Shown one piece after another: positions 17,970-26,491 of a stretch of DNA of 49,442 nt. Positions within the stretch are counted from its first letter, which is position 1; the number at the start of each line of letters is the position of its first letter. Below the pieces are notes generated by a model that was not told the DNA's origin, did no database searches, and saw nothing but the letters and a program-made list of their open reading frames with translations. The stretch covers positions 1-49,442 of the forward strand of contig CACYRS010000023.1 of assembly GCA_902776935.1 (NCBI GenBank). The letters are read 5' to 3'. Origin of the DNA: an uncultured Prevotellaceae bacterium (lineage in GTDB: Bacteria; Bacteroidota; Bacteroidia; Bacteroidales; Bacteroidaceae). The translations under genes were made by a program, and so were the position numbers.

Positions 17970-18024
17970 ACGTTTGTTGGTTTTGGTTCTATTGCTAATT
18001 TTATAAAAGTTTTGATTTCGATTG

Positions 18025-18090
18025 CAAAATAACTAATAAATAGGGAAAGGGAATGCCAAAATAATCCAAGAAGATATAAAAATCGTCTAA
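18025..18090 (-). promoter_or_regulatory. HTCS-type operator and promoter of the GH127-susC-susD operon
   Basis: On the minus strand half-sites TTAGACGAT (18090-18082) and TTGGATTAT (18069-18061) start 21 bp apart. Exactly 28 bases further is TTATTTTG (18032-18025), a one-mismatch -7 box. This position was predicted from the other two promoters before the box was looked for. The leader to the GH127 ATG is about 50 bases. No -33 TTTG is visible. Confidence 0.75.
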
Positions 18091-18123
18091 ACCCCGATTG
18101 CAAAAGCTTTTTTAGACGATTTT
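18079..18123. repeat. 13-bp inverted repeat in the divergent promoter region
   Basis: Arms AAAATCGTCTAAA (18079-18091) and TTTAGACGATTTT (18111-18123), 19 bp apart, are perfect inverted copies. They are the distal half-sites of the two divergent HTCS-type operators, so the inverted arrangement follows from divergent transcription. Confidence 0.8.
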
Positions 18124-18178
18124 ATCATTGGTATTAGACTATTTTTTAAGCGAGATTCACGGAAAGTTGTTATCTTTG
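18112..18178 (+). promoter_or_regulatory. HTCS-type operator and promoter of the GH97-GH43-GH127 operon
   Basis: Half-sites TTAGACGAT (18112-18120) and TTAGACTAT (18134-18142) start 22 bp apart. Exactly 28 bases separate the second from the -7 box TATCTTTG (18171-18178). No -33 TTTG at the usual distance. The GH97 ATG is 25 bases further. Confidence 0.8.
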
Positions 18179-18203
18179 CACCGTCAATCAAAATAATAAT
18201 GAA

Positions 18204-20162
18204 ATGATGCTAAAAAGACTACTAACGCTTGCCACCATATTTATAATAGTGGGCAGCATGCAAGCAAAGGACTACACCATCACTTCGCCAAACGGAAAAC
18301 TATCCGCAACAATAAGTGATGGCGACCAGATTATAATTAATCACCAAGGGGAAACTGTTCTTACAGTAAGGCCTGCGATAGTTTCTGGTAAGGAAACTAT
18401 TGTTTTCTCAGCAGGAAACAAAAAGTTTCTCGGCAAGAAACAATTGTCGGAAAGCATCTCTTCTCCTTTCTATCGTCAGGCTTCATTCAAAATGGAAGGT
18501 CAGCAGATGGATTTCCACTTGGGTAAGAACATCGGATTACAGCTCAGAGTGTATGATGAGGGCGTAGCATATAGGTTTTATACCAGGAATAAGAAGGAAA
18601 CCATCATAGAAAATGAAGAGGCAGATTTCTGCTTCCCAGATGACTGCAAGGCGTGGCTGGCTTATTCTACCAACGATGAGAAGCCCTTCGCAATGGCCTT
18701 TCAGAACTTCTATGATGAGACCAAACTAAGCAAAGCAAAGGATAAATACGCTTTCCTTCCAGCTACTATCCAGAGTGGCGATGTGAAGGTAACTATACTT
18801 GAGAGCGATCTTCGTAGCTATCCAGGCATGTTTCTGAAGGCAAAAGACAATCATCTTAAGGCTGCGTTTGCCAAATATCCAAAGAAAATGGACTATTACA
18901 AGTGGCGTGGTATGAGCTATGTGGCTGAAACAGAGGATTATATTGCGAAGTCAACAGGTGTGAGAACCTACCCTTGGCGAGTGATGGCTATTACGGAGAA
19001 TGATACTGAGATGCCAGTAAACAACCTTGTATATGCACTTGCCACTCCTAATCAGATAGGCGATACCTCATGGATTAAGCCAGGCAAGGTGGCTTGGGAC
19101 TGGTGGAACGACTGGAACCTGAAGGGTGTTGACTTCGAAGCTGGCATCAATACGCGTACCTATAAATATTATATAGACTTTGCTGCCAAGAACCATATCC
19201 CTTACGTGGTGCTCGACGAAGGGTGGTATAACTCCTCGAAGGGTGATATTATGAATCCCATCGATGCCATCGACCTGCAAGGACTTATCGATTGTGGCAA
19301 GCAGAGGGGTGTAAGCATAGTGCTTTGGACTGTATTCAATGTGCTCGATGAACATCTGGTTGAGGCTTGTGAGAAGTACAGGGCAATGGGCATAAAGGGT
19401 TTTAAGATAGACTTTATGGATCGTAACGACCAGAATGCTGTAGAGATGGCAGAGCGTCTGGCCAAGACTTGTGCAAAATATCAGTTATTTGTAGACTATC
19501 ATGGATATTTTACTCCAACGGGCATGAATCGCACCTATCCTAACATTCTAAACTACGAAGGTGTGTTTGGTATGGAAGAGGCGCGTTGGGCTAAGAAGGA
19601 TACTGATATGCCCCTCTACGATGTTACCTTCCCATATATCCGCATGATGGCAGGACCAGTTGACTTTACTCCTGGAGCCATGCGCAATGGAACGAAACAT
19701 AACTGGGTAGAGTGTTATCAGAATCCTGTGTCTATGGGTACTCGATGCCATCAGTTGGCATGCTATGTGGTTCAGGATTCGCCTTTCACCATGCTCTGCG
19801 ACACGCCAACGAATTATGAGAAGGAGCAGGAATCAGTAGATATCATAGCCTCCATTCCTGAAGTTTTCGATGAGACTCGAATCCTACAAGGCGAGATGGG
19901 CAAGTATATCGTAACAGCTCGTAGAAAAGGCGCTGATTGGTATATCGGAGGCCAGACTAACTGGGACGGACGTGATATCACTCTTCCGTTAAGTTTCTTG
20001 GACGATGGTAGTTATCAGACCACCATTGTAACTGATGGTATCAATGCCAATCATCATGCCGAGGACTACCGCATCGAGAATAAAAGCATAAGGGCGCAGG
20101 AAAAGCTATGCATCAAGATGGCATCTGGCGGCGGATTTGTTGTTATCCTGAAAAAGCAATAA
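18204..20162 (+). CDS. GH97 glycosidase, retaining type
   Basis: A 652-residue secreted GH97 enzyme with the N-terminal beta-sandwich, a TIM barrel (VAWDWWNDWNLKG near 296, VLDEGWY near 338) and a C-terminal sandwich. The Asp of GFKIDFMDRND (residue 403) and the first Glu of FGMEEARWA (residue 458) are 55 residues apart, as the nucleophile Asp415 and acid/base Glu470 are in BT1871. This supports the retaining branch (alpha-galactosidase or beta-L-arabinopyranosidase-like) rather than SusB-type alpha-glucosidase. Two adjacent ATGs start the gene (18204, 18207). The next gene begins 5 bp after the stop, so these genes form an operon. Confidence 0.93.
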   Translation: MMLKRLLTLATIFIIVGSMQAKDYTITSPNGKLSATISDGDQIIINHQGETVLTVRPAIVSGKETIVFSAGNKKFLGKKQLSESISSPFYRQASFKMEGQQMDFHLGKNIGLQLRVYDEGVAYRFYTRNKKETIIENEEADFCFPDDCKAWLAYSTNDEKPFAMAFQNFYDETKLSKAKDKYAFLPATIQSGDVKVTILESDLRSYPGMFLKAKDNHLKAAFAKYPKKMDYYKWRGMSYVAETEDYIAKSTGVRTYPWRVMAITENDTEMPVNNLVYALATPNQIGDTSWIKPGKVAWDWWNDWNLKGVDFEAGINTRTYKYYIDFAAKNHIPYVVLDEGWYNSSKGDIMNPIDAIDLQGLIDCGKQRGVSIVLWTVFNVLDEHLVEACEKYRAMGIKGFKIDFMDRNDQNAVEMAERLAKTCAKYQLFVDYHGYFTPTGMNRTYPNILNYEGVFGMEEARWAKKDTDMPLYDVTFPYIRMMAGPVDFTPGAMRNGTKHNWVECYQNPVSMGTRCHQLACYVVQDSPFTMLCDTPTNYEKEQESVDIIASIPEVFDETRILQGEMGKYIVTARRKGADWYIGGQTNWDGRDITLPLSFLDDGSYQTTIVTDGINANHHAEDYRIENKSIRAQEKLCIKMASGGGFVVILKKQ

Positions 20163-20167
20163 CGGCA

Positions 20168-23095
20168 ATGAAGAAATCTATAGTAACACTCGCATTGTTG
20201 GCATGGGGACTGGCTCCTGCGGTCGCAGACCCAGGTGCCTGTCTCCATGACTACCCATCTGCGGCAAATCCGTTTATTCCAGGATATTTCGCAGATCCTA
20301 CAATCCGTAAGTTTGGCGATATCTATTATCTCTATGCCACTACCGATGGCACAGGCAATGGCTATGGCCCTGCACAGGTGTGGGTAAGCAAAGACTTTGT
20401 AAACTGGAAGAACATCGTAATGAACTGGCCCACAACCGAAGTGGTATGGGCTCCTGACGTTGTGCAGCAGCCAGACGGCACTTTCCGCTACTATTATTGC
20501 GAGCCATGCAATATTAACATTGGTGAGAGCAAATCGCCAGTAGGCCCTTGGAAGAATATATTGGGTAAGGAAGATGCTGTGATGGTTCCAGACCGCTATG
20601 TCCATAATGTTATCACTCTCGATCCACAGCTGTTTCGCGATGATGACGGATCAGAGTATCTGTATTTCACTACTTGGGGCATATATAAAGGCTTTGGCTG
20701 TGGTGTAGCGAAGCTGAATCAAGGGGACAGGTCGCTTGATTCTGACGGCAGAGCCGTAGATCAAGGACCTGTCCCCTTGATTCAAGATGCCCGAACGTGG
20801 AATGAAAATGCCCCATTCCCAATAGCAGCCGATAAGTTCTTCTCTGAAAAGCGCCTCATCCCTAATACAGAACTGAAGGATATCTTCGAGGCTCCATTTG
20901 TATTCAAGCACAATGGTATCTATTATTTCACATATTCGTCAGGCTCATGTCACGATCATACTTATCGAGTGCAGTATGCTATATCCACAAAAGGACCAAT
21001 GGGACCATTTGAATATAAAGGATGTATCCTTAAGACAAATGCTGATCAGACTGTTCATGGTCCTGGTCATCACTCTATTCTTGAGCAGGAAGGGAAATAT
21101 TATATAGTCTATCATCGCCACAATCTGCCTCGTAGTGTACATGGCTTTAATCGTCAGATCTGTATCGATGAGATGAAGTTTGATGCCAATGGCAATATTC
21201 TTCCTGTGGTCCCAACTCATGATGCCAAGAATGTAACAGTCTTTAAGCATCAAAGATGCAAGAATCTTGTTTTAGGTGCAAAGGTTACTGCTTCTTCTTA
21301 CTATGATGAGTGGTTTAAGCCAGAGTATGCTGTCGATGATAACAACGCAACTCTATGGAAGGCTTGCAACACTAATTGGGGCAAAGGACAGCATCAAGAC
21401 GAGTGGCTGCAGATAGACCTTGGCAAGCCTATGAAGTTCAATGAGGTGTGGACACAGTTCGAATATGCCACTTTCTTCTACCAGTATCGCATTGAGACAT
21501 CGCTCGATGGCAAGAAATGGATGCTCTATGCTGATCGTACCAGCAACACTATGCAGGGCTCGCCAATGATAGACAAAGGTAAAGCAAAGGCTCGTTTCAT
21601 ACGCATCACCATTACAGACACCCAGAAGAACGGCCACATGCCTGCCATCTGGAATATCAAGGTATGGGAGCAGGCTCCTGAACTGCCAGAAATCAATGTG
21701 GAAACTAATGATGGTTATCCTGGCATGCATCAGAAGGATGTGGAGTCTGCCGCTCGCTATGCATCTTCAGCCACTATCGACTTCAATGTGGCCTCATTAG
21801 CAACCACAAGGGGTGCTACTCAGCCTTTCGATATCACTGAAGTAGGTCAGTTCAAGGCCAACAAGCCTATTCGTGTTCGTGTGAAGGATGGCCGCTGGGC
21901 AATGTTCCTTAATGGTACACAGCGTCTGGTCAGCGAGAAGCCTCTGGCTGAGGACTATCGTTACAATGCTCCATATACCATTTCGGCCCTCGTATATCAG
22001 ACGAAGGCAGGTCCAGTTTCTACTGTTGTCTCACTATCAACATCGCGAGCAGATTTGGCCACAACAGAATTCCGTCTGGGAACAGACCCAAAGACAGGAA
22101 TCCTCAACCATAACGGTTCGTTTGAGAGCTATGGAGCACCAGAGGTAATAAAGGCCGCTGAAAGGCTACGGGTAGGCGAGCGAAGCGATGGAATGGGTCG
22201 TTGGGCTCTTTGGACTGTAACCTTCGATGGTTGGATGGAGCGTGTATATATGAATGGCGAACTCGTCCATGAGCAGAACAATTTCCTGATGGTTCGTCCT
22301 GAAGGGCATATCACCATTGGTGCCGATGGCTCTGGTGCTAACAACTTCATGGGCTATATCAGCCAGCTGAATATATCTCCCAAGGCAATGACTGCTGAAG
22401 AAGTGAAGGCCTGTTATGATTCCGTAAGCAAGACTTCTCCCATAGCATCGCTTGGTGATGACGATTTCGAAGAGATTGACCCTGACAGCAAGTTTACACT
22501 ATCGCCAGCCATGAAGCCAATCTTTGAGCATAAGAACGAGATAACATTATCTGATGGCAAAGCAGCTTTTAACGAAGACCCGCTGAAAAATGGTGGTATT
22601 ATATATAAAGAGGTAGAGGGCGATTTCGTCGTAATGGCTCGTGTGGCAGACATTGAAGGTCTGTCAGCTCGCGACATCAAACCATATAATGAGGGGGGCA
22701 TTCTTATCTGTAATGGCTGCGGCGATCATGGGGACGATCACGGGGACAGGTCCATGATTAGCGGCAATGCCGCAATAAAGCGACCTGTCCCCGTGATCGT
22801 CCAGCTTGGAGCCTTTCCGCTTTATAATTGTGGCAACATGCTTACTATTCTAAGTAGTGAAGGTCGTCCTCAGTTCCCCAATTATATGGGTTATGATTTT
22901 GACCCCATCCTACAATTCGAGCGTCGTGGCAACCAGCTCTTTGCCCGAACCAGCAAGGATGGCGAAACGTGGACCAATATGCCAGGCTCGCCCATCGAAG
23001 TAAACACTCCCAAACTCAGTATTGGAGTCTATCAGACCACCTACAATGACAATCCTTCGTGGGTGAAACTCAGCGACTTCATCATTTATCAGTAA
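20168..23095 (+). CDS. GH43 multidomain glycosidase carrying two in-frame palindromic inserts
   Basis: About 975 residues, secreted (start MKKSIVTLALLAW chosen; an upstream reading at 20108 overlaps GH97). The GH43 five-blade propeller spans about 30-365: Asp in GYFADPTI (near 43, base), VWAPDVV, Asp in TLDPQLF (near 153) and Glu in IFEAPFVF (near 240, acid), with VHGPGHHS. Then come an F5/8-type CBM32-like module (about 365-508, ending IWNIKVWEQ), a LamG-like sandwich (about 515-750) and a C-terminal DUF1349-like domain (about 770-975). GH43 enzymes in such loci are usually arabinofuranosidases or galactosidases; specificity cannot be read here. Two long palindromes (20715-20784, 22732-22802) lie in frame and add loops of about 24 residues each, one inside the catalytic domain. 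Confidence 0.93.
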   Translation: MKKSIVTLALLAWGLAPAVADPGACLHDYPSAANPFIPGYFADPTIRKFGDIYYLYATTDGTGNGYGPAQVWVSKDFVNWKNIVMNWPTTEVVWAPDVVQQPDGTFRYYYCEPCNINIGESKSPVGPWKNILGKEDAVMVPDRYVHNVITLDPQLFRDDDGSEYLYFTTWGIYKGFGCGVAKLNQGDRSLDSDGRAVDQGPVPLIQDARTWNENAPFPIAADKFFSEKRLIPNTELKDIFEAPFVFKHNGIYYFTYSSGSCHDHTYRVQYAISTKGPMGPFEYKGCILKTNADQTVHGPGHHSILEQEGKYYIVYHRHNLPRSVHGFNRQICIDEMKFDANGNILPVVPTHDAKNVTVFKHQRCKNLVLGAKVTASSYYDEWFKPEYAVDDNNATLWKACNTNWGKGQHQDEWLQIDLGKPMKFNEVWTQFEYATFFYQYRIETSLDGKKWMLYADRTSNTMQGSPMIDKGKAKARFIRITITDTQKNGHMPAIWNIKVWEQAPELPEINVETNDGYPGMHQKDVESAARYASSATIDFNVASLATTRGATQPFDITEVGQFKANKPIRVRVKDGRWAMFLNGTQRLVSEKPLAEDYRYNAPYTISALVYQTKAGPVSTVVSLSTSRADLATTEFRLGTDPKTGILNHNGSFESYGAPEVIKAAERLRVGERSDGMGRWALWTVTFDGWMERVYMNGELVHEQNNFLMVRPEGHITIGADGSGANNFMGYISQLNISPKAMTAEEVKACYDSVSKTSPIASLGDDDFEEIDPDSKFTLSPAMKPIFEHKNEITLSDGKAAFNEDPLKNGGIIYKEVEGDFVVMARVADIEGLSARDIKPYNEGGILICNGCGDHGDDHGDRSMISGNAAIKRPVPVIVQLGAFPLYNCGNMLTILSSEGRPQFPNYMGYDFDPILQFERRGNQLFARTSKDGETWTNMPGSPIEVNTPKLSIGVYQTTYNDNPSWVKLSDFIIYQ
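20715..20784. repeat. REP/RAYT-like palindrome inside the GH43 gene, copy 1
   Basis: Perfect 19-bp arms (TGAATCAAGGGGACAGGTC at 20715-20733 and its complement at 20766-20784) enclose a second nested palindrome (CTTGAT/ATCAAG and ACGGC/GCCGT). The core GGGGACAGGTC recurs in copy 2. The element is translated in frame as a loop in the catalytic domain. The GGGGACAGGTC-type core resembles palindromes linked to REP-associated tyrosine transposases; no such gene is in the window. Confidence 0.85.
22732..22802. repeat. REP/RAYT-like palindrome inside the GH43 gene, copy 2
   Basis: Perfect 21-bp arms (22732-22752 and 22782-22802) share the inner core GGGGACAGGTC with copy 1 but have different outer bases (GGACGATCAC). 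The centre holds GCGGCA/TGCCGC. It is read in frame, producing a Gly/Asp/His-rich loop in the C-terminal domain between GGILIC and VQLGAFPLYNCG. Confidence 0.85.
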
Positions 23096-23119
23096 AATAT
23101 CAATCAAAACAATAACAAT

Positions 23120-25549
23120 ATGAAAAAGTTAGTTTTATCATTTCTAATTTGCTCTTTATCATTCGGCCATGCTCTGGCTCAGAAGAAGCAACAGGCGAGT
23201 GGATATCCTATCAGCCCAGTGCCTTTTACCAGTGTTAAAGTAACCCCAGGCACCTTCTGGGGCCAGCGACTTGAAGCCAGTCGTAAGGTTACCATCCCCC
23301 TCGCTTTTTCAAAGTGCGAAGAGACGGGCCGTTACACAAACTTCTCTAATGCTGCCCAGCACTTGAAAGATCCATCAAAGGTGTTCAAGGTTGGCGGACT
23401 GGCATTCGATGATACTGATCCTTACAAGACCATCGAGGGTGCCAGCTATATCCTGCAGACCTATCCTGATAAGAAGCTTGTGCAGTATATCGACTCAGTA
23501 CTCGATGTTATTGCTTCTGCTCAGGAGCCTGACGGATACCTCTATACTTCCCGCACCCAGAATCCAAAGGAACCACATGAGTGGGCTGGTGATAAGCGTT
23601 GGAGCAAGGAGGAAGATTTGAGTCATGAGCTATATAACCTCGGTCATATGGTTGAGGGTGCCATCGCTCATTATCAGGCTACAGGTAGCCGTAAGTTCCT
23701 TGATGTCGCCATCCGTTATGCCGATGTGGTTTGCAAGGAGGTAGGTCCTAATCCTGGTCAGGCCTGTGTAGTACCAGGTCATCAGATTGCAGAGATGGCC
23801 TTGGCTAAGCTCTATCTGGTAACAGGTGACAAGAAATACCTCGATGAGGCCAAGTTCTTCCTCGATTATCGTGGAAAGACAACGATTGTTCACGATTACT
23901 CTCAGGCTCACATGCCTGTTATTGATCAGGATGAGGCTGTAGGACATGCTGTTCGTGCTGCCTATATGTATGCCGGCATGGCAGATGTGGCTGCACTTAC
24001 TGGCGATAAGGATTATATCAAGGCCATAGATGCTATCTGGGACAATATCGTTACCAAGAAGCTCTACATCACTGGTGGCATTGGTGCTACCTCTAATGGC
24101 GAGGCATTTGGCAAGAACTACGAACTGCCCAATATGAGCGCTTACTGCGAGACTTGTGCAGCTATTGGCAATGTTTATATGAACTATCGCTTGTTCCTGC
24201 TTCATGGTGATTCTAAGTATTACGATGTACTTGAGCGCACACTTTATAACGGTCTTATCAGTGGTGTGTCTCTCGAAGGAAATGGTTTCTTCTATCCCAA
24301 TCCTCTGGAGTCGATGGGCCAGCATCAGCGTCAGCCTTGGTTCGGATGTGCCTGCTGTCCAAGCAATATCTGTCGTTTCATCCCATCGCTGCCTGGTTAC
24401 ATCTATGCCGTAAAGGATAAGAACGTATATGTAAACCTTTTCCTTTCCAATAAGAGCGAACTTAATGTAGCTGGCAAGAAAGTAACTTTGAACCAGACAA
24501 CTGAGTATCCTTGGAATGGTGATATCACTGTATCTGTAGATAAGAACTCAGCAGGCCAGTTCGCCATGAAGATCCGTATCCCAGGCTGGGTTCAGAATCA
24601 GGTGGTTCCATCCAACCTCTATCAGTATACCGATGGCAAGCGCCTTAATTATAGTTTAATGGTTAATGGTAAACAGGTTAATGGTCAATTGACCTCTGAT
24701 GGCTACTACACCATCGACCGCAAGTGGAAGAAGGGCGACAAGGTGCAGATTCACTTCGATATGGAGCCTCGTACCGTTCGTGCTAACAATAAGGTGGAAG
24801 CTGATCGTGGTATGGTATCTGTAGAACGTGGACCTCTGGTTTATTGTGCTGAGCATCCAGACAATAACTTCGATATCATGGGTGCCCTCATCAATCAGGA
24901 ACCTAAGTTCACACTTGGCAAGGGCGAGATTGCTGGTACGCCAATCCTGACTCTTACTACCGATGCCCAGACCTTGAATTTCAATAAGCAGGGTAAGCTC
25001 GAGGCTCAGGATCAGACTCTCAAGCTTATTCCATATTATGCATGGTGTCATCGTGGCAGCGGAAAGATGCGAGTATGGTTGCCTCAGGATCTGAATGCCA
25101 CCAACCCATCTCAGCCTGCCACACTCGCCTCAGAGAGTAAGGTAAGCAGTTCAACGGAGAAGATGCCAGCCCTATCTGCTATCAACGACCGCCTGGTGCC
25201 AAAGGATGAGAATGATCGCTCTGTTCCTTATACCCATTGGTGGCCAAAGAACGGCACAACAGAGTGGCTCGGCTATGAGTTCCCACAGCAGAGCACTGTT
25301 CAGAGCGCTACTGTCTATTGGTATGATGATGGCCCTTGGGGTGGATGCCGTGTGCCTCAGTCATGGCGAATCCTCTATCAGGATGCTCAGGGCCAATGGC
25401 AGCCAGTAACAGGAGCCGATCGTTATCCGACAGACAAGGGTAGTGCCTGCACTGTCAACTTCGACCCTGTAAACACTAAGGCTTTGCGTCTGGAAATTGT
25501 TCTGCCAGAGGACAATTCTGCAGGTCTGTTTGAGTGGATAGTAAGGTAA
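23120..25549 (+). CDS. GH127 beta-L-arabinofuranosidase (second copy)
   Basis: An 809-residue secreted GH127 enzyme, paralogue of 15549-17969. The zinc-thiolate residues are present: Glu in SNGEAFGKNYE (near 327), YCETCAAIGNVYMNY (near 343-346) and GCACCPSN (near 410). A C-terminal sandwich carries VYWYDDGPWGGCRVPQSW. It starts 24 bp after the GH43 stop and ends the plus-strand operon before the terminator at 25568. Two GH127 paralogues in one locus suggest action on different linkages or at different chain positions. Confidence 0.95.
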   Translation: MKKLVLSFLICSLSFGHALAQKKQQASGYPISPVPFTSVKVTPGTFWGQRLEASRKVTIPLAFSKCEETGRYTNFSNAAQHLKDPSKVFKVGGLAFDDTDPYKTIEGASYILQTYPDKKLVQYIDSVLDVIASAQEPDGYLYTSRTQNPKEPHEWAGDKRWSKEEDLSHELYNLGHMVEGAIAHYQATGSRKFLDVAIRYADVVCKEVGPNPGQACVVPGHQIAEMALAKLYLVTGDKKYLDEAKFFLDYRGKTTIVHDYSQAHMPVIDQDEAVGHAVRAAYMYAGMADVAALTGDKDYIKAIDAIWDNIVTKKLYITGGIGATSNGEAFGKNYELPNMSAYCETCAAIGNVYMNYRLFLLHGDSKYYDVLERTLYNGLISGVSLEGNGFFYPNPLESMGQHQRQPWFGCACCPSNICRFIPSLPGYIYAVKDKNVYVNLFLSNKSELNVAGKKVTLNQTTEYPWNGDITVSVDKNSAGQFAMKIRIPGWVQNQVVPSNLYQYTDGKRLNYSLMVNGKQVNGQLTSDGYYTIDRKWKKGDKVQIHFDMEPRTVRANNKVEADRGMVSVERGPLVYCAEHPDNNFDIMGALINQEPKFTLGKGEIAGTPILTLTTDAQTLNFNKQGKLEAQDQTLKLIPYYAWCHRGSGKMRVWLPQDLNATNPSQPATLASESKVSSSTEKMPALSAINDRLVPKDENDRSVPYTHWWPKNGTTEWLGYEFPQQSTVQSATVYWYDDGPWGGCRVPQSWRILYQDAQGQWQPVTGADRYPTDKGSACTVNFDPVNTKALRLEIVLPEDNSAGLFEWIVR

Positions 25550-25567
25550 GATAATTCTCAGCTCATA

Positions 25568-25598
25568 AGGGCGTGGTTCGTAATGAGCCACGCCTTTT
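25568..25598 (+). terminator. Terminator of the GH97-GH43-GH127 operon
   Basis: Stem GGCGTGGTTC/GAGCCACGCC (10 bp with one G-T pair), loop GTAAT, followed by TTTT. It lies about 20 bp after the GH127 stop. Confidence 0.8.
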
Positions 25599-25622
25599 GA
25601 TATTTAAAAATCTTAGTCTTTT

Positions 25623-25654
25623 CTTGGCTGTTTCACGAAAAAGTTATATCTTTG
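25623..25654 (+). promoter_or_regulatory. Promoter of the K+ channel gene
   Basis: A -7 box TATCTTTG (25647-25654) is preceded, 20 bases upstream, by CTTG (25623-25626), close to the TTTG -33 consensus. The ATG of the channel gene follows 19 bases after the -7 box. Confidence 0.65.
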
Positions 25655-25673
25655 CAACAGAAAGTTGGGAAGT

Positions 25674-26489
25674 ATGAAGAAACCTCAGTGGCTTGAAAAG
25701 GAAAAACTATATAGCATTATGTTCGAGTCGGAAACTCCGCTTGGACGCATTTTCGACATCACTCTGATAATAGCTATATCGCTGAGCATCATTATCTCGT
25801 TTATCGAGACTGTTCCTTCGTTGGTACGTACTTTTAAGCTGGTGCTTGAGATATTGGAATATGCGCTTACCTTCTTCTTTACGGTAGAGTATATTGCCCG
25901 TGTCTATTCTTCGCCACGTCCTCGTGAATACGTGCTGAGTTTCTTTGGCGTCATCGACCTGTTGTCAATCCTGCCGCCTTATCTCTCTTATTTCCTGCCC
26001 AATGCGAGGTATATGATCCTGTTGCGTTCGTTCCGCTTCATACGTATCTTCCGCATATTCAAGCTGTTCAGTTTCATCAACGAGGGTTACATGCTGATGC
26101 GCTCGCTCCAGAAGAGCCTCGCCAAGATTGCTGTCTACTTCCTTTTCGTGCTGATATTGGACATCTGTCTTGGTACGCTGATGTTTATGGTTGAGAACGG
26201 ACAGCCAAATACGCAATTTACCGATTTGGCCACATCTGTATATTGGGCCATTGTCACGATGACAACAGTAGGATATGGTGACATCACACCTGTAACTCCC
26301 ATAGGACGCCTGCTCTCTGCGTTTGTCATGCTGCTGGGTTATACTATTATCGCTGTACCCACAGGTATTGTTACGGCAAATATTATCGATGAGGTGAAGG
26401 AAAAACCCAAGGATGGTCACTGCCCACGTTGTGATGCCAAAGTTCGCACCAAAGACCGATATTGCTCACAATGCGGTGAAAAGCTATAA
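25674..26489 (+). CDS. Voltage-gated K+ channel-like membrane protein with zinc ribbon
   Basis: About 271 residues of the six-transmembrane ion-channel family. An S4-like helix has spaced arginines (LLRSFRFIRIFRIFK, near 118-132) and the pore loop carries the K+ selectivity filter TTVGYGD (near 197-203). The C-terminus is a four-cysteine zinc ribbon (CPRCDAKV, then YCSQCGEKL), which is less usual. Start chosen at the ATG 25674; a TTG at 25665 would extend it by three residues. The HAD gene follows after 2 bp, so the two are probably cotranscribed. Confidence 0.92.
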   Translation: MKKPQWLEKEKLYSIMFESETPLGRIFDITLIIAISLSIIISFIETVPSLVRTFKLVLEILEYALTFFFTVEYIARVYSSPRPREYVLSFFGVIDLLSILPPYLSYFLPNARYMILLRSFRFIRIFRIFKLFSFINEGYMLMRSLQKSLAKIAVYFLFVLILDICLGTLMFMVENGQPNTQFTDLATSVYWAIVTMTTVGYGDITPVTPIGRLLSAFVMLLGYTIIAVPTGIVTANIIDEVKEKPKDGHCPRCDAKVRTKDRYCSQCGEKL

Positions 26490-26491
26490 GA

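Noticed and set aside
24640-24695. A heptad array (TGGTTAA units) in the second GH127 gene
   Set aside because: The encoded VNGK segment is normal for GH127 (the paralogue has SVNGVQV), so the periodicity may be chance.
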